Below, piece after piece: positions 1 through 6,385 of a stretch of 17,969 nucleotides of DNA. Made by a program: the position numbers and the translations under genes. How positions within the stretch are numbered: the stretch's first letter is position 1; the number at the start of each line of letters is the position of its first letter. Origin of the DNA: JBDSTW01 sp039914705 (lineage in GTDB: Bacteria; Pseudomonadota; Gammaproteobacteria; SURF-13); contig JBDSOT010000025.1 in the NCBI GenBank assembly GCA_039914705.1, positions 1-17,969 on the forward strand, written 5' to 3'. The notes beneath the pieces are model-generated. The model saw only the letters and a program-made list of their open reading frames with translations, was not told where the DNA came from and ran no database searches.

Positions 1-1
1 G

Positions 2-1249
2 GGGCGCGTCCTGGTAAAAGATGGGCCGGGTAAGATAATTATCGGTAAGGATACGCGCATCTCGGGCTATATGTTCGAGTCGGCACTGGAGGCGGGGCTT
101 TCCGCAGCCGGTGTGGACATCCGCCTGCTAGGCCCCATGCCCACCCCGGCGGTTGCCTACCTTACGCGCACCTTGCATGCGCAGGCCGGAATCGTTATCA
201 GCGCATCGCACAACCCCTATTACGATAACGGTATAAAATTTTTCAGCGCGGCAGGATTAAAGTTGGCCGACGACATCGAGCTGGCTATCGAGGCGGAACT
301 TGAAAAACCCATGCAGACCGTCGATTCCGCACAGTTGGGTAAGGCCGTGCGCGTTGACGATGCCGCAGGCCGCTATATTGAATTTTGCAAAAGCACCATC
401 CCGGCTAGCATCAATCTCAAGGGTATGAAAATCGTCGTGGATTGCGCGCACGGGGCGACGTATCACATCGCTCCTAACGTGTTCGACGAGTTGGGTGCCG
501 AGGTAGTACGCATGGGAGTTCAACCCGACGGCCTGAATATCAATGCAGGTTGCGGTTCTACACATCCCCAAGGTTTACGTGATGCGGTGCTGGCGCAGGG
601 CGCGGATTTGGGTATCGCGCTCGATGGCGATGGCGACCGGCTCATCATGGTCGACCACAAGGGCGAATTGGTGGACGGCGACGAGCTATTGTTCATCATT
701 GCGCAATCTCGTCACCATGAACACAGGCTGGGCGGGGCGGTGGTCGGCACGGTCATGAGCAATCTGGGCTTGGAGCACGCGTTAAAATCCGCAGGTATCG
801 ATTTCAGGCGCGCCCCGGTTGGTGACCGTTATGTGCTGGAGATGCTGCAACAGGGTGGCTGGTTACTGGGTGGTGAAAGTTCCGGACATATTATATGTCT
901 CGACCGCACTACGACAGGAGATGCGATTATCGCCGCGCTACAGGTATTGGTGGCTATGATCACAGCGGGCCTTTCCCTGCATGAAATCAAGGCCGGCATG
1001 ACGAAATATCCGCAGTGCCTGGTCAACGTGCCGGTAGTAAAAGGTTTCAATTTATCAAGTTCCAAATCTATACAGAGTGCCTTGCGCGATGTCGAATCAA
1101 CATTAGGTGGCCATGGCCGCGTATTGTTACGCCCATCGGGAACCGAGCCGCTGGTGCGCGTGATGGTAGAGGGCACGGACGCGGATCAGGTTGATGCCCT
1201 TGCCCATAACCTTGCCTGCGCTGTGACACAGGCAATTGCCAGTGCTTAA
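2..1249 (+). CDS. glmM: Phosphoglucosamine mutase GlmM, 5'-truncated by the window edge
   Basis: Cytoplasmic enzyme that interconverts glucosamine-6-phosphate and glucosamine-1-phosphate, on the path to UDP-N-acetylglucosamine for peptidoglycan and LPS. The reading frame is open from position 2; its first residues (GRVLVKDGPGKIIIGKDTRISGY) align with about residue 34 onward of the E. coli protein, so roughly 33 residues and the true start lie outside the window. The ATG at 71 is internal (E. coli Met57 region). Visible hallmarks are the phosphoserine loop SASHNPYYDNGIKFF (catalytic Ser codon 206-208), the metal loop DGDGDR, the sugar-binding GESSGH, and the C-terminal phosphate-binding RPSGTEPLVRVMVEG. 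These define the alpha-D-phosphohexomutase family, and the loop sequences fit GlmM rather than ManB/Pgm. About 415 residues are present and the C-terminus is complete. The TAA stop abuts a MITE-like repeat. Confidence 0.96.
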   Translation, partial: GRVLVKDGPGKIIIGKDTRISGYMFESALEAGLSAAGVDIRLLGPMPTPAVAYLTRTLHAQAGIVISASHNPYYDNGIKFFSAAGLKLADDIELAIEAELEKPMQTVDSAQLGKAVRVDDAAGRYIEFCKSTIPASINLKGMKIVVDCAHGATYHIAPNVFDELGAEVVRMGVQPDGLNINAGCGSTHPQGLRDAVLAQGADLGIALDGDGDRLIMVDHKGELVDGDELLFIIAQSRHHEHRLGGAVVGTVMSNLGLEHALKSAGIDFRRAPVGDRYVLEMLQQGGWLLGGESSGHIICLDRTTTGDAIIAALQVLVAMITAGLSLHEIKAGMTKYPQCLVNVPVVKGFNLSSSKSIQSALRDVESTLGGHGRVLLRPSGTEPLVRVMVEGTDADQVDALAHNLACAVTQAIASA

Positions 1250-1401
1250 GGAAGCTCTGATTTATTCAGAGTTTCCTGCGATACAGGGATGTGCCGCTAT
1301 TTTTCAAACAGACAAGTGTTTGAAAAATGAAGAAAAGAAAAAATCACATTTTTGCTTTTCGTCTCTGAAAATTCCATGGATGGAATTATTCAGAGTTTCC
1401 T
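1249..1401. repeat. MITE-like palindromic element, about 153 bp, with terminal inverted repeats and flanking TA
   Basis: The left end AGGAAGCTCTGA (1249-1260) and right end TCAGAGTTTCCT (1390-1401) are inverted repeats with one mismatch over 12 bp. Each end is flanked by TA (1247-1248 and 1402-1403), as expected for a 2-bp target duplication. Inside are four consecutive hairpins: A, 1250-1260 with 1266-1276 (11 bp including one G-T); B, 1299-1310 with 1317-1328 (12 bp perfect, 6-nt loop); C, 1332-1344 with 1348-1360 (12 of 13 paired); D, 1363-1376 with 1381-1395 (14 pairs, one bulged base, loop TGGA). The 16-mer TTATTCAGAGTTTCCT occurs at 1262-1277 and again at 1386-1401. No transposase or credible coding sequence lies inside. 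What is seen is the repeat structure; reading it as a non-autonomous transposable element is inference. It may also end or stabilise the glmM transcript. Confidence 0.6.
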
Positions 1402-1474
1402 TATTAATCCCCAGCCTGATAATCCAGGCAGTCAAGAGTAATTTCTCAAACTCCCCGGTAAGCCATAATCAAAA

Positions 1475-1503
1475 TTGATATTTTCTGGCGGGATCGGTAA
1501 GCT
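1475..1503 (+). promoter_or_regulatory. Weak candidate sigma70 promoter for tpiA-secG
   Basis: TTGATA (1475-1480, 5 of 6 to TTGACA) is followed after 17 nt by TAAGCT (1498-1503, about 3 of 6 to TATAAT), 36 nt ahead of the tpiA ATG. The -10 is poor, so this is only a candidate. The rest of the 1402-1539 spacer shows no gene or stronger signal. A promoter here is plausible because the repeat block separates tpiA from glmM. Confidence 0.2.
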
Positions 1504-1539
1504 TGGCGGCTGTTTTAATAATGAACACGGGAACGACGC

Positions 1540-2292
1540 ATGCGTAGCAAACTGGTGGCCGGTAATTGGAAAATGAACGGTACCAGGGCGAGTGCGCAGG
1601 CACTCATCGGGGCTATCAAACAGGGTTTGAGCGCGATCAAAACAGCGCAGTTTGCAATATGTCCACCGGCGATTTACCTCGCGGATGTCGAAGGCCTGCT
1701 TCAGGGATCAGGCATAGCGTGGGGGGCGCAGAATGTCAGCAGCGAAATAGCAGGCGCGTATACCGGTGAAATCTCGGCCGCGATGCTGGTCGATTTGGGT
1801 TGCCGCTATGTCATTATTGGCCACTCCGAGCGTCGCGCCTTATATGCCGAAAGCGATACGCAGGTGGCGCAAAAATTCGGGCAGGCGATACGCGCGGGAC
1901 TGACGCCCATACTTTGTGTGGGCGAGTCTTTGCAGCAACGGGACGATGGGAGCACGCAAGATGTCGTTGCCCGACAACTGGATGCAGTATTGATGTTGCT
2001 GGGGATTAGCGCCTTTGCCAGCGCGGTGATTGCCTATGAACCGGTATGGGCCATCGGCACCGGCAAGACCGCAAGCCCAGCGCAGGCGCAGCAGGTGCAT
2101 GCCTTCATCCGGCAGCGCCTGGCGGCGCACGATGCTATACTTGCCGGCCGGATTCAAATTATATACGGTGGAAGCGTGAAGGCCGGTAATGCGCGTGAAT
2201 TATTCGGCATGCCCGATATTGACGGCGGTTTGATTGGCGGCGCTTCTTTAGATGCGGATGAGTTTCTGGCCATTTGCCAGGCAGCAGGATAA
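1540..2292 (+). CDS. tpiA: Triose-phosphate isomerase
   Basis: Cytoplasmic TIM-barrel enzyme interconverting dihydroxyacetone phosphate and glyceraldehyde-3-phosphate in glycolysis and gluconeogenesis. The 250-residue length is standard. Active-site residues are in place: Lys11 in GNWKMN, the electrophilic His95 in IIGHSERR, the catalytic base Glu167 in AYEPVWAIGTGK (which also opens the flexible phosphate-gripping loop), and the phosphate-binding YGGSV at 209-213. The ATG at 1540 puts GNWKMN at the usual distance from the N-terminus; the ribosome-binding site is weak (GGAA about 10 nt upstream). The gene follows glmM after a 290-nt spacer containing the repeat element and is coupled to secG by a 4-nt gap. 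The tpiA-secG pairing is common in proteobacteria. No defects seen. Confidence 0.98.
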   Translation: MRSKLVAGNWKMNGTRASAQALIGAIKQGLSAIKTAQFAICPPAIYLADVEGLLQGSGIAWGAQNVSSEIAGAYTGEISAAMLVDLGCRYVIIGHSERRALYAESDTQVAQKFGQAIRAGLTPILCVGESLQQRDDGSTQDVVARQLDAVLMLLGISAFASAVIAYEPVWAIGTGKTASPAQAQQVHAFIRQRLAAHDAILAGRIQIIYGGSVKAGNARELFGMPDIDGGLIGGASLDADEFLAICQAAG

Positions 2293-2296
2293 GACA

Positions 2297-2740
2297 ATGT
2301 ATACGGCCTTAGTGGTAATTGATATTTTGACATCCCTCGCGCTGGTCGTGCTGATACTGATTCAGCACGGCAAGGGCGCTGACGTCGGTGCGGCGTTTGG
2401 CAGCGGGGCCTCGCAGACCGTGTTTGGCAGCGGAGGCTCGGGGTCTTTTCTGACGCGCGCGACCGCCATTCTCGCCCTGATATTTTTTGTCGTCAGCTTG
2501 TCGCTGGCGTATTTATCAGGGCAGCGCCCCAAGGCGCAGAGTGTGTTGGATAGCGCCGCTCCGGTACAAACCGCGCCGCAGTCACCGCTATCGGACTCGG
2601 GCTTGCCTAGGCCGAAAGCACCGCCCGCCGATGTGCCGGCCTCGCCGCCACAAAACAGTACACTTATGCCCAAGGATTCACCGGCTGCACCTGCCGAATC
2701 GGCGCGTAACCCGATTGATGTGCCGTCGCCCAGTAAATAA
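2297..2740 (+). CDS. secG: Protein-export membrane protein SecG with a proline-rich C-terminal tail
   Basis: Small inner-membrane subunit of the SecYEG translocon that assists SecA-driven protein export. The 147-residue product has two membrane segments (about 3-22 and 53-73) joined by the characteristic Gly-rich family loop (QHGKGADVGAAFGSG at 23-37, then GSGGSGSFLTRAT). After residue 75 comes a tail of about 72 residues with about 17 prolines plus Ala and Ser, predicted disordered; such tails vary widely between species. I chose the ATG at 2297, 4 nt after the tpiA stop, because AGGAT at the end of tpiA can serve as ribosome-binding site and the product then begins directly with the first membrane helix. 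Upstream in-frame codons lie within tpiA and encode nothing SecG-like. The next gene is tRNA-Leu, an arrangement also seen at E. coli secG-leuU. Confidence 0.95.
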   Translation: MYTALVVIDILTSLALVVLILIQHGKGADVGAAFGSGASQTVFGSGGSGSFLTRATAILALIFFVVSLSLAYLSGQRPKAQSVLDSAAPVQTAPQSPLSDSGLPRPKAPPADVPASPPQNSTLMPKDSPAAPAESARNPIDVPSPSK

Positions 2741-2750
2741 AAGTTACAAA

Positions 2751-2835
2751 GCCGATGTGGTGGAATTGGTAGACACGCCGTCTTGAGGGGGCGGTGGCGC
2801 AAGCTGTGCCGGTTCGAGTCCGGCCATCGGCACCA
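2751..2835 (+). tRNA. tRNA-Leu, anticodon GAG
   Basis: This 85-nt class II tRNA has an acceptor stem GCCGATG (2751-2757) pairing perfectly with CATCGGC (2825-2831), discriminator A2832 and an encoded CCA (2833-2835). The D arm contains AATTGGTAGAC. The anticodon loop TTGAGGG gives GAG at 2785-2787, which reads CUC and CUU leucine codons. A long variable arm (around GGCGCAAGC) and the T arm CCGGTTCGAGTCCGG complete the fold. It lies 10 nt after secG, as leuU does in E. coli, so it may be co-transcribed with tpiA-secG and released by RNA processing; no separate promoter is obvious in the 10-nt gap. Confidence 0.97.
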
Positions 2836-2897
2836 TTATTAATCCTGTTATGAAGTGTTGCCTGCGATCTTTTTTGGCGCAAGTATTGGATGAAGGG

Positions 2898-2926
2898 TTT
2901 TTAAAATAAAAAAATAATTATATGAT
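2898..2926 (+). promoter_or_regulatory. Candidate nuo operon promoter
   Basis: TATGAT at 2921-2926 matches the sigma70 -10 box at 5 of 6 positions. The hexamer 17 nt upstream, TTTTTA at 2898-2903, is a poor -35 (3 of 6), but the intervening sequence is entirely A and T, which favours melting. Transcription would begin near 2933, exactly where the 10-bp hairpin starts. This is inference from consensus matching only. Confidence 0.3.
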
Positions 2927-2932
2927 TCACGG

Positions 2933-2957
2933 ATGAGCTTATTTCTTATAAGCTCAT
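2933..2957 (+). promoter_or_regulatory. Perfect 10-bp hairpin in the nuo leader
   Basis: ATGAGCTTAT (2933-2942) and ATAAGCTCAT (2948-2957) are exact inverted repeats around the loop TTCTT. No T run follows (GCCAATTTC), so it does not look like an intrinsic terminator for secG or the tRNA. It could be a 5' mRNA-stabilising stem or an operator-like palindrome for a dimeric regulator. Confidence 0.45.
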
Positions 2958-3047
2958 GCCAATTTCTAACTTTGTGTGTGGGGCGATTAGTTCGGGCTTT
3001 GTGATCGATCCATGAGTGCCAGTGATTTTCCCCGGGATTATTCCCCA

Positions 3048-3064
3048 GTGAGGCAACGCATTTG
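3048..3064 (+). promoter_or_regulatory. Ribosome-binding site fixing the TTG start of nuoA
   Basis: GTGAGG at 3048-3053, followed by 8 nt and the TTG codon at 3062. It is the site that decides the unusual start codon; the other nearby ATG and GTG triplets (3012, 3016, 3022, 3048) are out of frame. Confidence 0.6.
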
Positions 3065-3418
3065 TTAGACAATTACCTGCCCATCCTGATCTTCCTGATA
3101 ATAGGCATCCTGTTCGGGGCGTTGCCTATCGCCATGGGCTTCGTGTTGGCCCCGCATCGTCCCGACAGTGAAAAAAACTCCCCGTATGAATGCGGCTTCG
3201 AGGCCTTCGAAGACTCGCGCATGAAGTTCGATGTGCGCTATTACCTGGTCGCCATCCTGTTCATCATCTTTGATCTCGAGATTGCTTTTCTGTTTCCTTG
3301 GGCCATTGTGCTTGACCAGATTGGCCTGTTCGGCTTCATGGCGATGGCCGTATTCCTGGGTATTCTCGTCGTGGGCTTTATCTACGAATGGAAGAAAGGG
3401 GCGCTCGAATGGGAATAA
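3062..3418 (+). CDS. nuoA: NADH-quinone oxidoreductase subunit A
   Basis: Membrane-arm subunit of complex I at the junction with the hydrophilic arm, lining the quinone site entry with NuoH. It has 118 residues and three membrane segments (about 6-28, 60-79, 87-110). The conserved loop between the first two contains SPYECGFEAF with Cys44, followed by the FDLEIAFLFPWA motif (Asp71, Glu73). The start is TTG at 3062: GTGAGG (3048-3053) lies 8 nt upstream as a good ribosome-binding site, the family N-terminus MLxNYLPI is reproduced exactly, and no in-frame ATG or GTG offers an alternative nearby. It is the first gene of the nuo operon; nuoB begins 34 nt after its stop. Confidence 0.97.
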   Translation: MLDNYLPILIFLIIGILFGALPIAMGFVLAPHRPDSEKNSPYECGFEAFEDSRMKFDVRYYLVAILFIIFDLEIAFLFPWAIVLDQIGLFGFMAMAVFLGILVVGFIYEWKKGALEWE

Positions 3419-3452
3419 TGGAAAACTTCGCCTTGCTTCACCGGAGTTCTTA

Positions 3453-3929
3453 ATGAGCATAGAAGGCGTTTTAGAGAAAGGCATCGTCACCACCAGCGCG
3501 GATATGCTCATTAACTGGGCGCGCACCGGTTCGCTGTGGCCGATGACCTTTGGTCTTGCCTGCTGCGCCGTGGAGATGATGCATGCCGGTGCATCACGTT
3601 ATGATCTCGACCGTTTCGGCGTTGTATTCCGGCCCAGTCCGCGCCAATCCGATGTGATGATAGTTGCCGGTACGCTCGTAAACAAAATGGCCCCGGCGCT
3701 GCGCAAGGTATATGACCAGATGTCCGAACCCCGCTGGGTGATCTCGATGGGTTCCTGCGCCAACGGCGGCGGTTATTATCATTACTCGTATGCCGTGGTG
3801 CGCGGCTGTGATCGGATCGTCCCTGTCGATATCTATGTACCGGGCTGTCCGCCCACGGCGGAAGCATTGTTGTATGGGATTATCCAGCTACAGAATAAAA
3901 TCAAACGCACTAACACCATCGCCCGCTAG
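3453..3929 (+). CDS. nuoB: NADH-quinone oxidoreductase subunit B
   Basis: Hydrophilic connecting subunit (PSST homologue) that binds the terminal [4Fe-4S] cluster N2 and passes electrons to quinone at the NuoB-NuoD interface. The product is 158 residues. All four N2 ligands are present: the tandem Cys37-Cys38 in GLACCAVEMMH, Cys102 in MGSCANGGGYY, and Cys132 in YVPGCPP. The start is ATG 3453, supported by GGAG (3443-3446) 6 nt upstream and by the family N-terminus; the open frame continues further upstream into nuoA but that extension is a shadow. It lies 34 nt downstream of nuoA and 14 nt before nuoC. No abnormalities seen. Confidence 0.98.
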   Translation: MSIEGVLEKGIVTTSADMLINWARTGSLWPMTFGLACCAVEMMHAGASRYDLDRFGVVFRPSPRQSDVMIVAGTLVNKMAPALRKVYDQMSEPRWVISMGSCANGGGYYHYSYAVVRGCDRIVPVDIYVPGCPPTAEALLYGIIQLQNKIKRTNTIAR

Positions 3930-3943
3930 AGTCTGGATCACAC

Positions 3944-4639
3944 ATGCCCAATACGCTACCGCCGATGTCCGCACGCCTTCAACGGCGTTTCGAAGGTGTT
4001 ATAACCGGCCTTAAAGAAGTTGCGGGTGAGACCACGCTGGAGATTCCGCGCGATAAATTGCTTGAGGTGTGCGGCGTTCTGCGCGACGAGCCGGACTTCC
4101 ATTTCGAACAGCTCATGGATTTGTGCGGCGTCGATTATTCCGAATACGGGCAAGGCTCGCGCGGCGTCACCGGACTCATTGCGGAAGACGTGATCGACTA
4201 CCCGGATTATCCGGAAGAAGTCTGGAGCGGCCCGCGCTTCGCGGTGGTATATCACTTGCTGTCGCTCAAACACAATGAGCGCCTGCGCCTGCGCGTATTT
4301 ACCGCCGACGAAGTGCCGGTATTGGATTCGGTGATTAATATCTGGTCTGTGGCGAATTGGTTTGAGCGCGAGGCCTTCGATATGTTCGGTATCCTGTTCG
4401 AGGGACATCCCGATCTGCGCCGTATCCTCACGGATTATGGTTTTGTCGGTCATCCGTTCCGCAAGGATTTCCCGCTGATCGGCAATGTGGAAATGCGTTA
4501 CGATCCGGACAAGCAGCGTGTTATTTACCAGCCCGTCACCATTGAAAATCGTGTGCTGGTGCCGCGCGTTATCCGCCGCGATCATCGCTACGTCGTCGAT
4601 AAGGTCAAGGAGGGCCGCGCACGCAATGGAAATTCGTAA
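3944..4639 (+). CDS. nuoC: NADH-quinone oxidoreductase subunit C
   Basis: Hydrophilic 30-kDa-type subunit of the connecting module; it carries no cofactor and scaffolds NuoD and NuoB. It has 231 residues and is a separate protein, unlike the fused NuoCD of E. coli. The family signature is clear: NWFEREAFDMFGILFEGHPDLRRILTDYGF, followed by GHPFRKDFPLIG. The ATG at 3944 has only a weak ribosome-binding site; an internal ATG (Met8, 3965) is an alternative start that would shorten the product by 7 residues. The 3' end overlaps the nuoD start by 14 nt, suggesting translational coupling. The C-terminal VKEGRARNGNS is poorly conserved in general. Confidence 0.96.
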   Translation: MPNTLPPMSARLQRRFEGVITGLKEVAGETTLEIPRDKLLEVCGVLRDEPDFHFEQLMDLCGVDYSEYGQGSRGVTGLIAEDVIDYPDYPEEVWSGPRFAVVYHLLSLKHNERLRLRVFTADEVPVLDSVINIWSVANWFEREAFDMFGILFEGHPDLRRILTDYGFVGHPFRKDFPLIGNVEMRYDPDKQRVIYQPVTIENRVLVPRVIRRDHRYVVDKVKEGRARNGNS

Positions 4640-5876
4640 TTACACGATGAACTTCGGCCCTCAGCATCCGTCCGCGCATGGCGTGCTGCGCCTGGTACTG
4701 GAGATGGACGGCGAGACCATCCAGCGTGGTGATCCGCATATCGGACTGTTGCATCGCGGCACGGAAAAGCTCGCCGAGAGCAAGCCGTACAATCAAAGCA
4801 TCGGCTATATGGATCGGCTCGATTACGTATCCATGATGTGCAACGAGCACGGCTATGTGCTCGCCATGGAAAAACTCCTAGGCATAGCGCCGCCGTTGCG
4901 CGCGCAATACATACGCGTCATGTTCGACGAACTCACGCGCATCTTGAATCATTTATTATGGTTGGGCGCGCATGCACTGGATATCGGTGCGATGACGGTG
5001 TTCCTGTACGCCTTCCGTGAGCGCGAAGACTTGATGGATTGTTACGAGGCCGTGTCGGGCGCGCGCATGCATGCGACTTATTACCGGCCCGGCGGTGTAT
5101 ACCGTGATCTGCCGGACAGCATGCCGCAATACAAGGCGTCCAAGTGGCATAATCAAAAGGAAACCGACACGCGCAATGCTAACCGGCAAGGTTCGTTGCT
5201 CGATTTTATCGAAGACTTTACCCGCCGTTTTCCGACTTACGTTGATGAGTACGAGAGCCTGCTGACCGACAATCGCATCTGGAAACAGCGTACCGTAAAC
5301 ATTGGTGTGGTGTCGCCGGAACGCGCATTGCAGCTCGGTTTTAGCGGCCCCATGTTGCGCGGCTCGGGCATTGAATGGGATTTGCGCAAGAAGCAGCCTT
5401 ACGAGGTTTATGACCGCCTCGACTTCGATATTCCGGTTGGCGTAAATGGCGATTGCTATGATCGTTATCTGGTGCGTGTCGAGGAGATGCGCCAGTCGAA
5501 CAGGATTGTCCGTCAGTGTATTGATTGGCTGCGCGTCAATCCCGGGCCGGTGGTGATTGACGACAACAAGATCGTACCGCCCAGGCGCGAGGTGATGAAG
5601 AATGATATGGAATCTCTGATTCATCACTTCAAGCTATTTACCGAAGGCTTTTGCATACCTGAAGGTGAAACTTATGCGGCGGTCGAGGCACCGAAGGGTG
5701 AATTCGGCATTTATCTAATCTCGGATGGTGCCAACAAACCCTACCGCTTGAAGGTGCGCGCACCGGGTTTTGCGCACCTCGCCGCCCTGGATGAAATGAT
5801 ACGTGGCCACATGCTGGCCGACGTTGTCGCTATTCTTGGCTCTCAAGACATCGTATTTGGCGAGGTTGACCGTTGA
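4626..5876 (+). CDS. nuoD: NADH-quinone oxidoreductase subunit D
   Basis: The 49-kDa-type subunit, related to the large subunit of [NiFe] hydrogenases, which forms the quinone-reduction pocket with NuoB. The 416-residue product shows the N-terminal FGPQHPSAHGVLRLVLEMDGE with the quinone headgroup His18 (equivalent to His38 of Thermus Nqo4) and Tyr67 in RLDYVSMM (equivalent to Tyr87). The C-terminus GSQDIVFGEVDR is the family ending, and the hydrogenase Ni-Fe cysteines are absent as expected. The ATG at 4626 lies inside the end of nuoC; AAGGAGG at 4607-4613 is a strong but rather distant (12 nt) ribosome-binding site. The stop TGA shares one base with the nuoE ATG. Confidence 0.98.
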   Translation: MEIRNYTMNFGPQHPSAHGVLRLVLEMDGETIQRGDPHIGLLHRGTEKLAESKPYNQSIGYMDRLDYVSMMCNEHGYVLAMEKLLGIAPPLRAQYIRVMFDELTRILNHLLWLGAHALDIGAMTVFLYAFREREDLMDCYEAVSGARMHATYYRPGGVYRDLPDSMPQYKASKWHNQKETDTRNANRQGSLLDFIEDFTRRFPTYVDEYESLLTDNRIWKQRTVNIGVVSPERALQLGFSGPMLRGSGIEWDLRKKQPYEVYDRLDFDIPVGVNGDCYDRYLVRVEEMRQSNRIVRQCIDWLRVNPGPVVIDDNKIVPPRREVMKNDMESLIHHFKLFTEGFCIPEGETYAAVEAPKGEFGIYLISDGANKPYRLKVRAPGFAHLAALDEMIRGHMLADVVAILGSQDIVFGEVDR

Positions 5877-6382
5877 TGTCGCAAACTCAACTTACAGCGG
5901 GTAGTAGCGTGCTCGATGAAGAGATGCGCGCCGCGATTGAGCGCGAGGCCGCCAAGTTTCCGCCCGAGCAAAAGCGCTCGGTAGTGTTGGCCGCGCTGCG
6001 CCTGGCCCAACTGGGCAATGGCGGATGGCTGAGCCGGGAGCTTATGGATGCCGTGGCGGATTATCTGGAACTGCCGCCGATTGCCGTCTACGAGGTTGCC
6101 ACTTTTTATACAATGTACGATTTGAAACCGGTGGGCCGACACAAGATTTATGTGTGTACGAATATCTCCTGCCTGCTGCGCGGCTCCGATGAAATTGTCA
6201 GCCACCTCAAAGATAAGCTTGGTATCGGTTTCGGACAGACCACGACCGACGGAAAATTCACGCTTAAAGAGGCTGAGTGCTTGGCGGCCTGCGGCGGCGC
6301 GCCGATGTTCCAGATCGGTGTGAAGTTTCATGAGAACCTGACGCCCGAAAAGATTGATACGATCTTGAGCAACCTGGACTAG
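5876..6382 (+). CDS. nuoE: NADH-quinone oxidoreductase subunit E
   Basis: Thioredoxin-like 24-kDa subunit of the NADH dehydrogenase module, holding the [2Fe-2S] cluster N1a next to the FMN of NuoF. The 168-residue product has an N-terminal helical bundle and the four ligands Cys94 and Cys99 (CTNISC) and Cys135 and Cys139 (ECLAACGG). I chose ATG 5876, which overlaps the nuoD TGA by one base, with GAGG (5862-5865) upstream. A TTG one codon earlier (5873) sits at slightly better spacing and would add a single residue. The gap to nuoF is 3 nt. Confidence 0.97.
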   Translation: MSQTQLTAGSSVLDEEMRAAIEREAAKFPPEQKRSVVLAALRLAQLGNGGWLSRELMDAVADYLELPPIAVYEVATFYTMYDLKPVGRHKIYVCTNISCLLRGSDEIVSHLKDKLGIGFGQTTTDGKFTLKEAECLAACGGAPMFQIGVKFHENLTPEKIDTILSNLD

Positions 6383-6385
6383 CCC

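Larger units (their letters stand above)
2836..3061 (+). other. AT-rich leader region upstream of the nuo operon
   Basis: This 226-nt non-coding stretch lies between tRNA-Leu and nuoA. It contains a T6 run (2870-2875) after the tRNA without a convincing stem before it, an AT-only stretch at 2898-2922 broken by no G or C, a promoter-like TATGAT, and a perfect 10-bp hairpin. The part from 2958 to 3047 shows no recognisable operator or riboswitch. It most likely carries the nuo promoter and 5' untranslated region. Confidence 0.6.

Noticed and set aside
1236..1478. 80-codon open frame over the repeat block after glmM
   Set aside because: It overlaps the palindromic element, has low-complexity Lys/Ser-rich content produced by the hairpins, no ribosome-binding site, and its start lies inside the end of glmM.
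2861..2880. T6 run after the tRNA as an intrinsic terminator
   Set aside because: No stable GC stem precedes the T run; the only pairing (TTGCC with GGCGCAA) would put the T run in the loop.
3231..3452. Upstream extension of the nuoB frame into nuoA
   Set aside because: The NuoB family begins at the ATG at 3453, which has a good GGAG site; the upstream residues are a shadow of nuoA.
4485..4625. Upstream extension of the nuoD frame into nuoC
   Set aside because: The NuoD N-terminus MEIRNYTMNFGPQHP starts at 4626 and AAGGAGG precedes it; upstream residues have no family similarity.
4956..5627. Long antisense open frame (223 codons) opposite nuoD
   Set aside because: It lies fully opposite a conserved gene, with composition expected of a reverse-complement shadow; other minus-strand frames (3956-4585, 5843-6418, 6539-7129) were rejected for the same reason.
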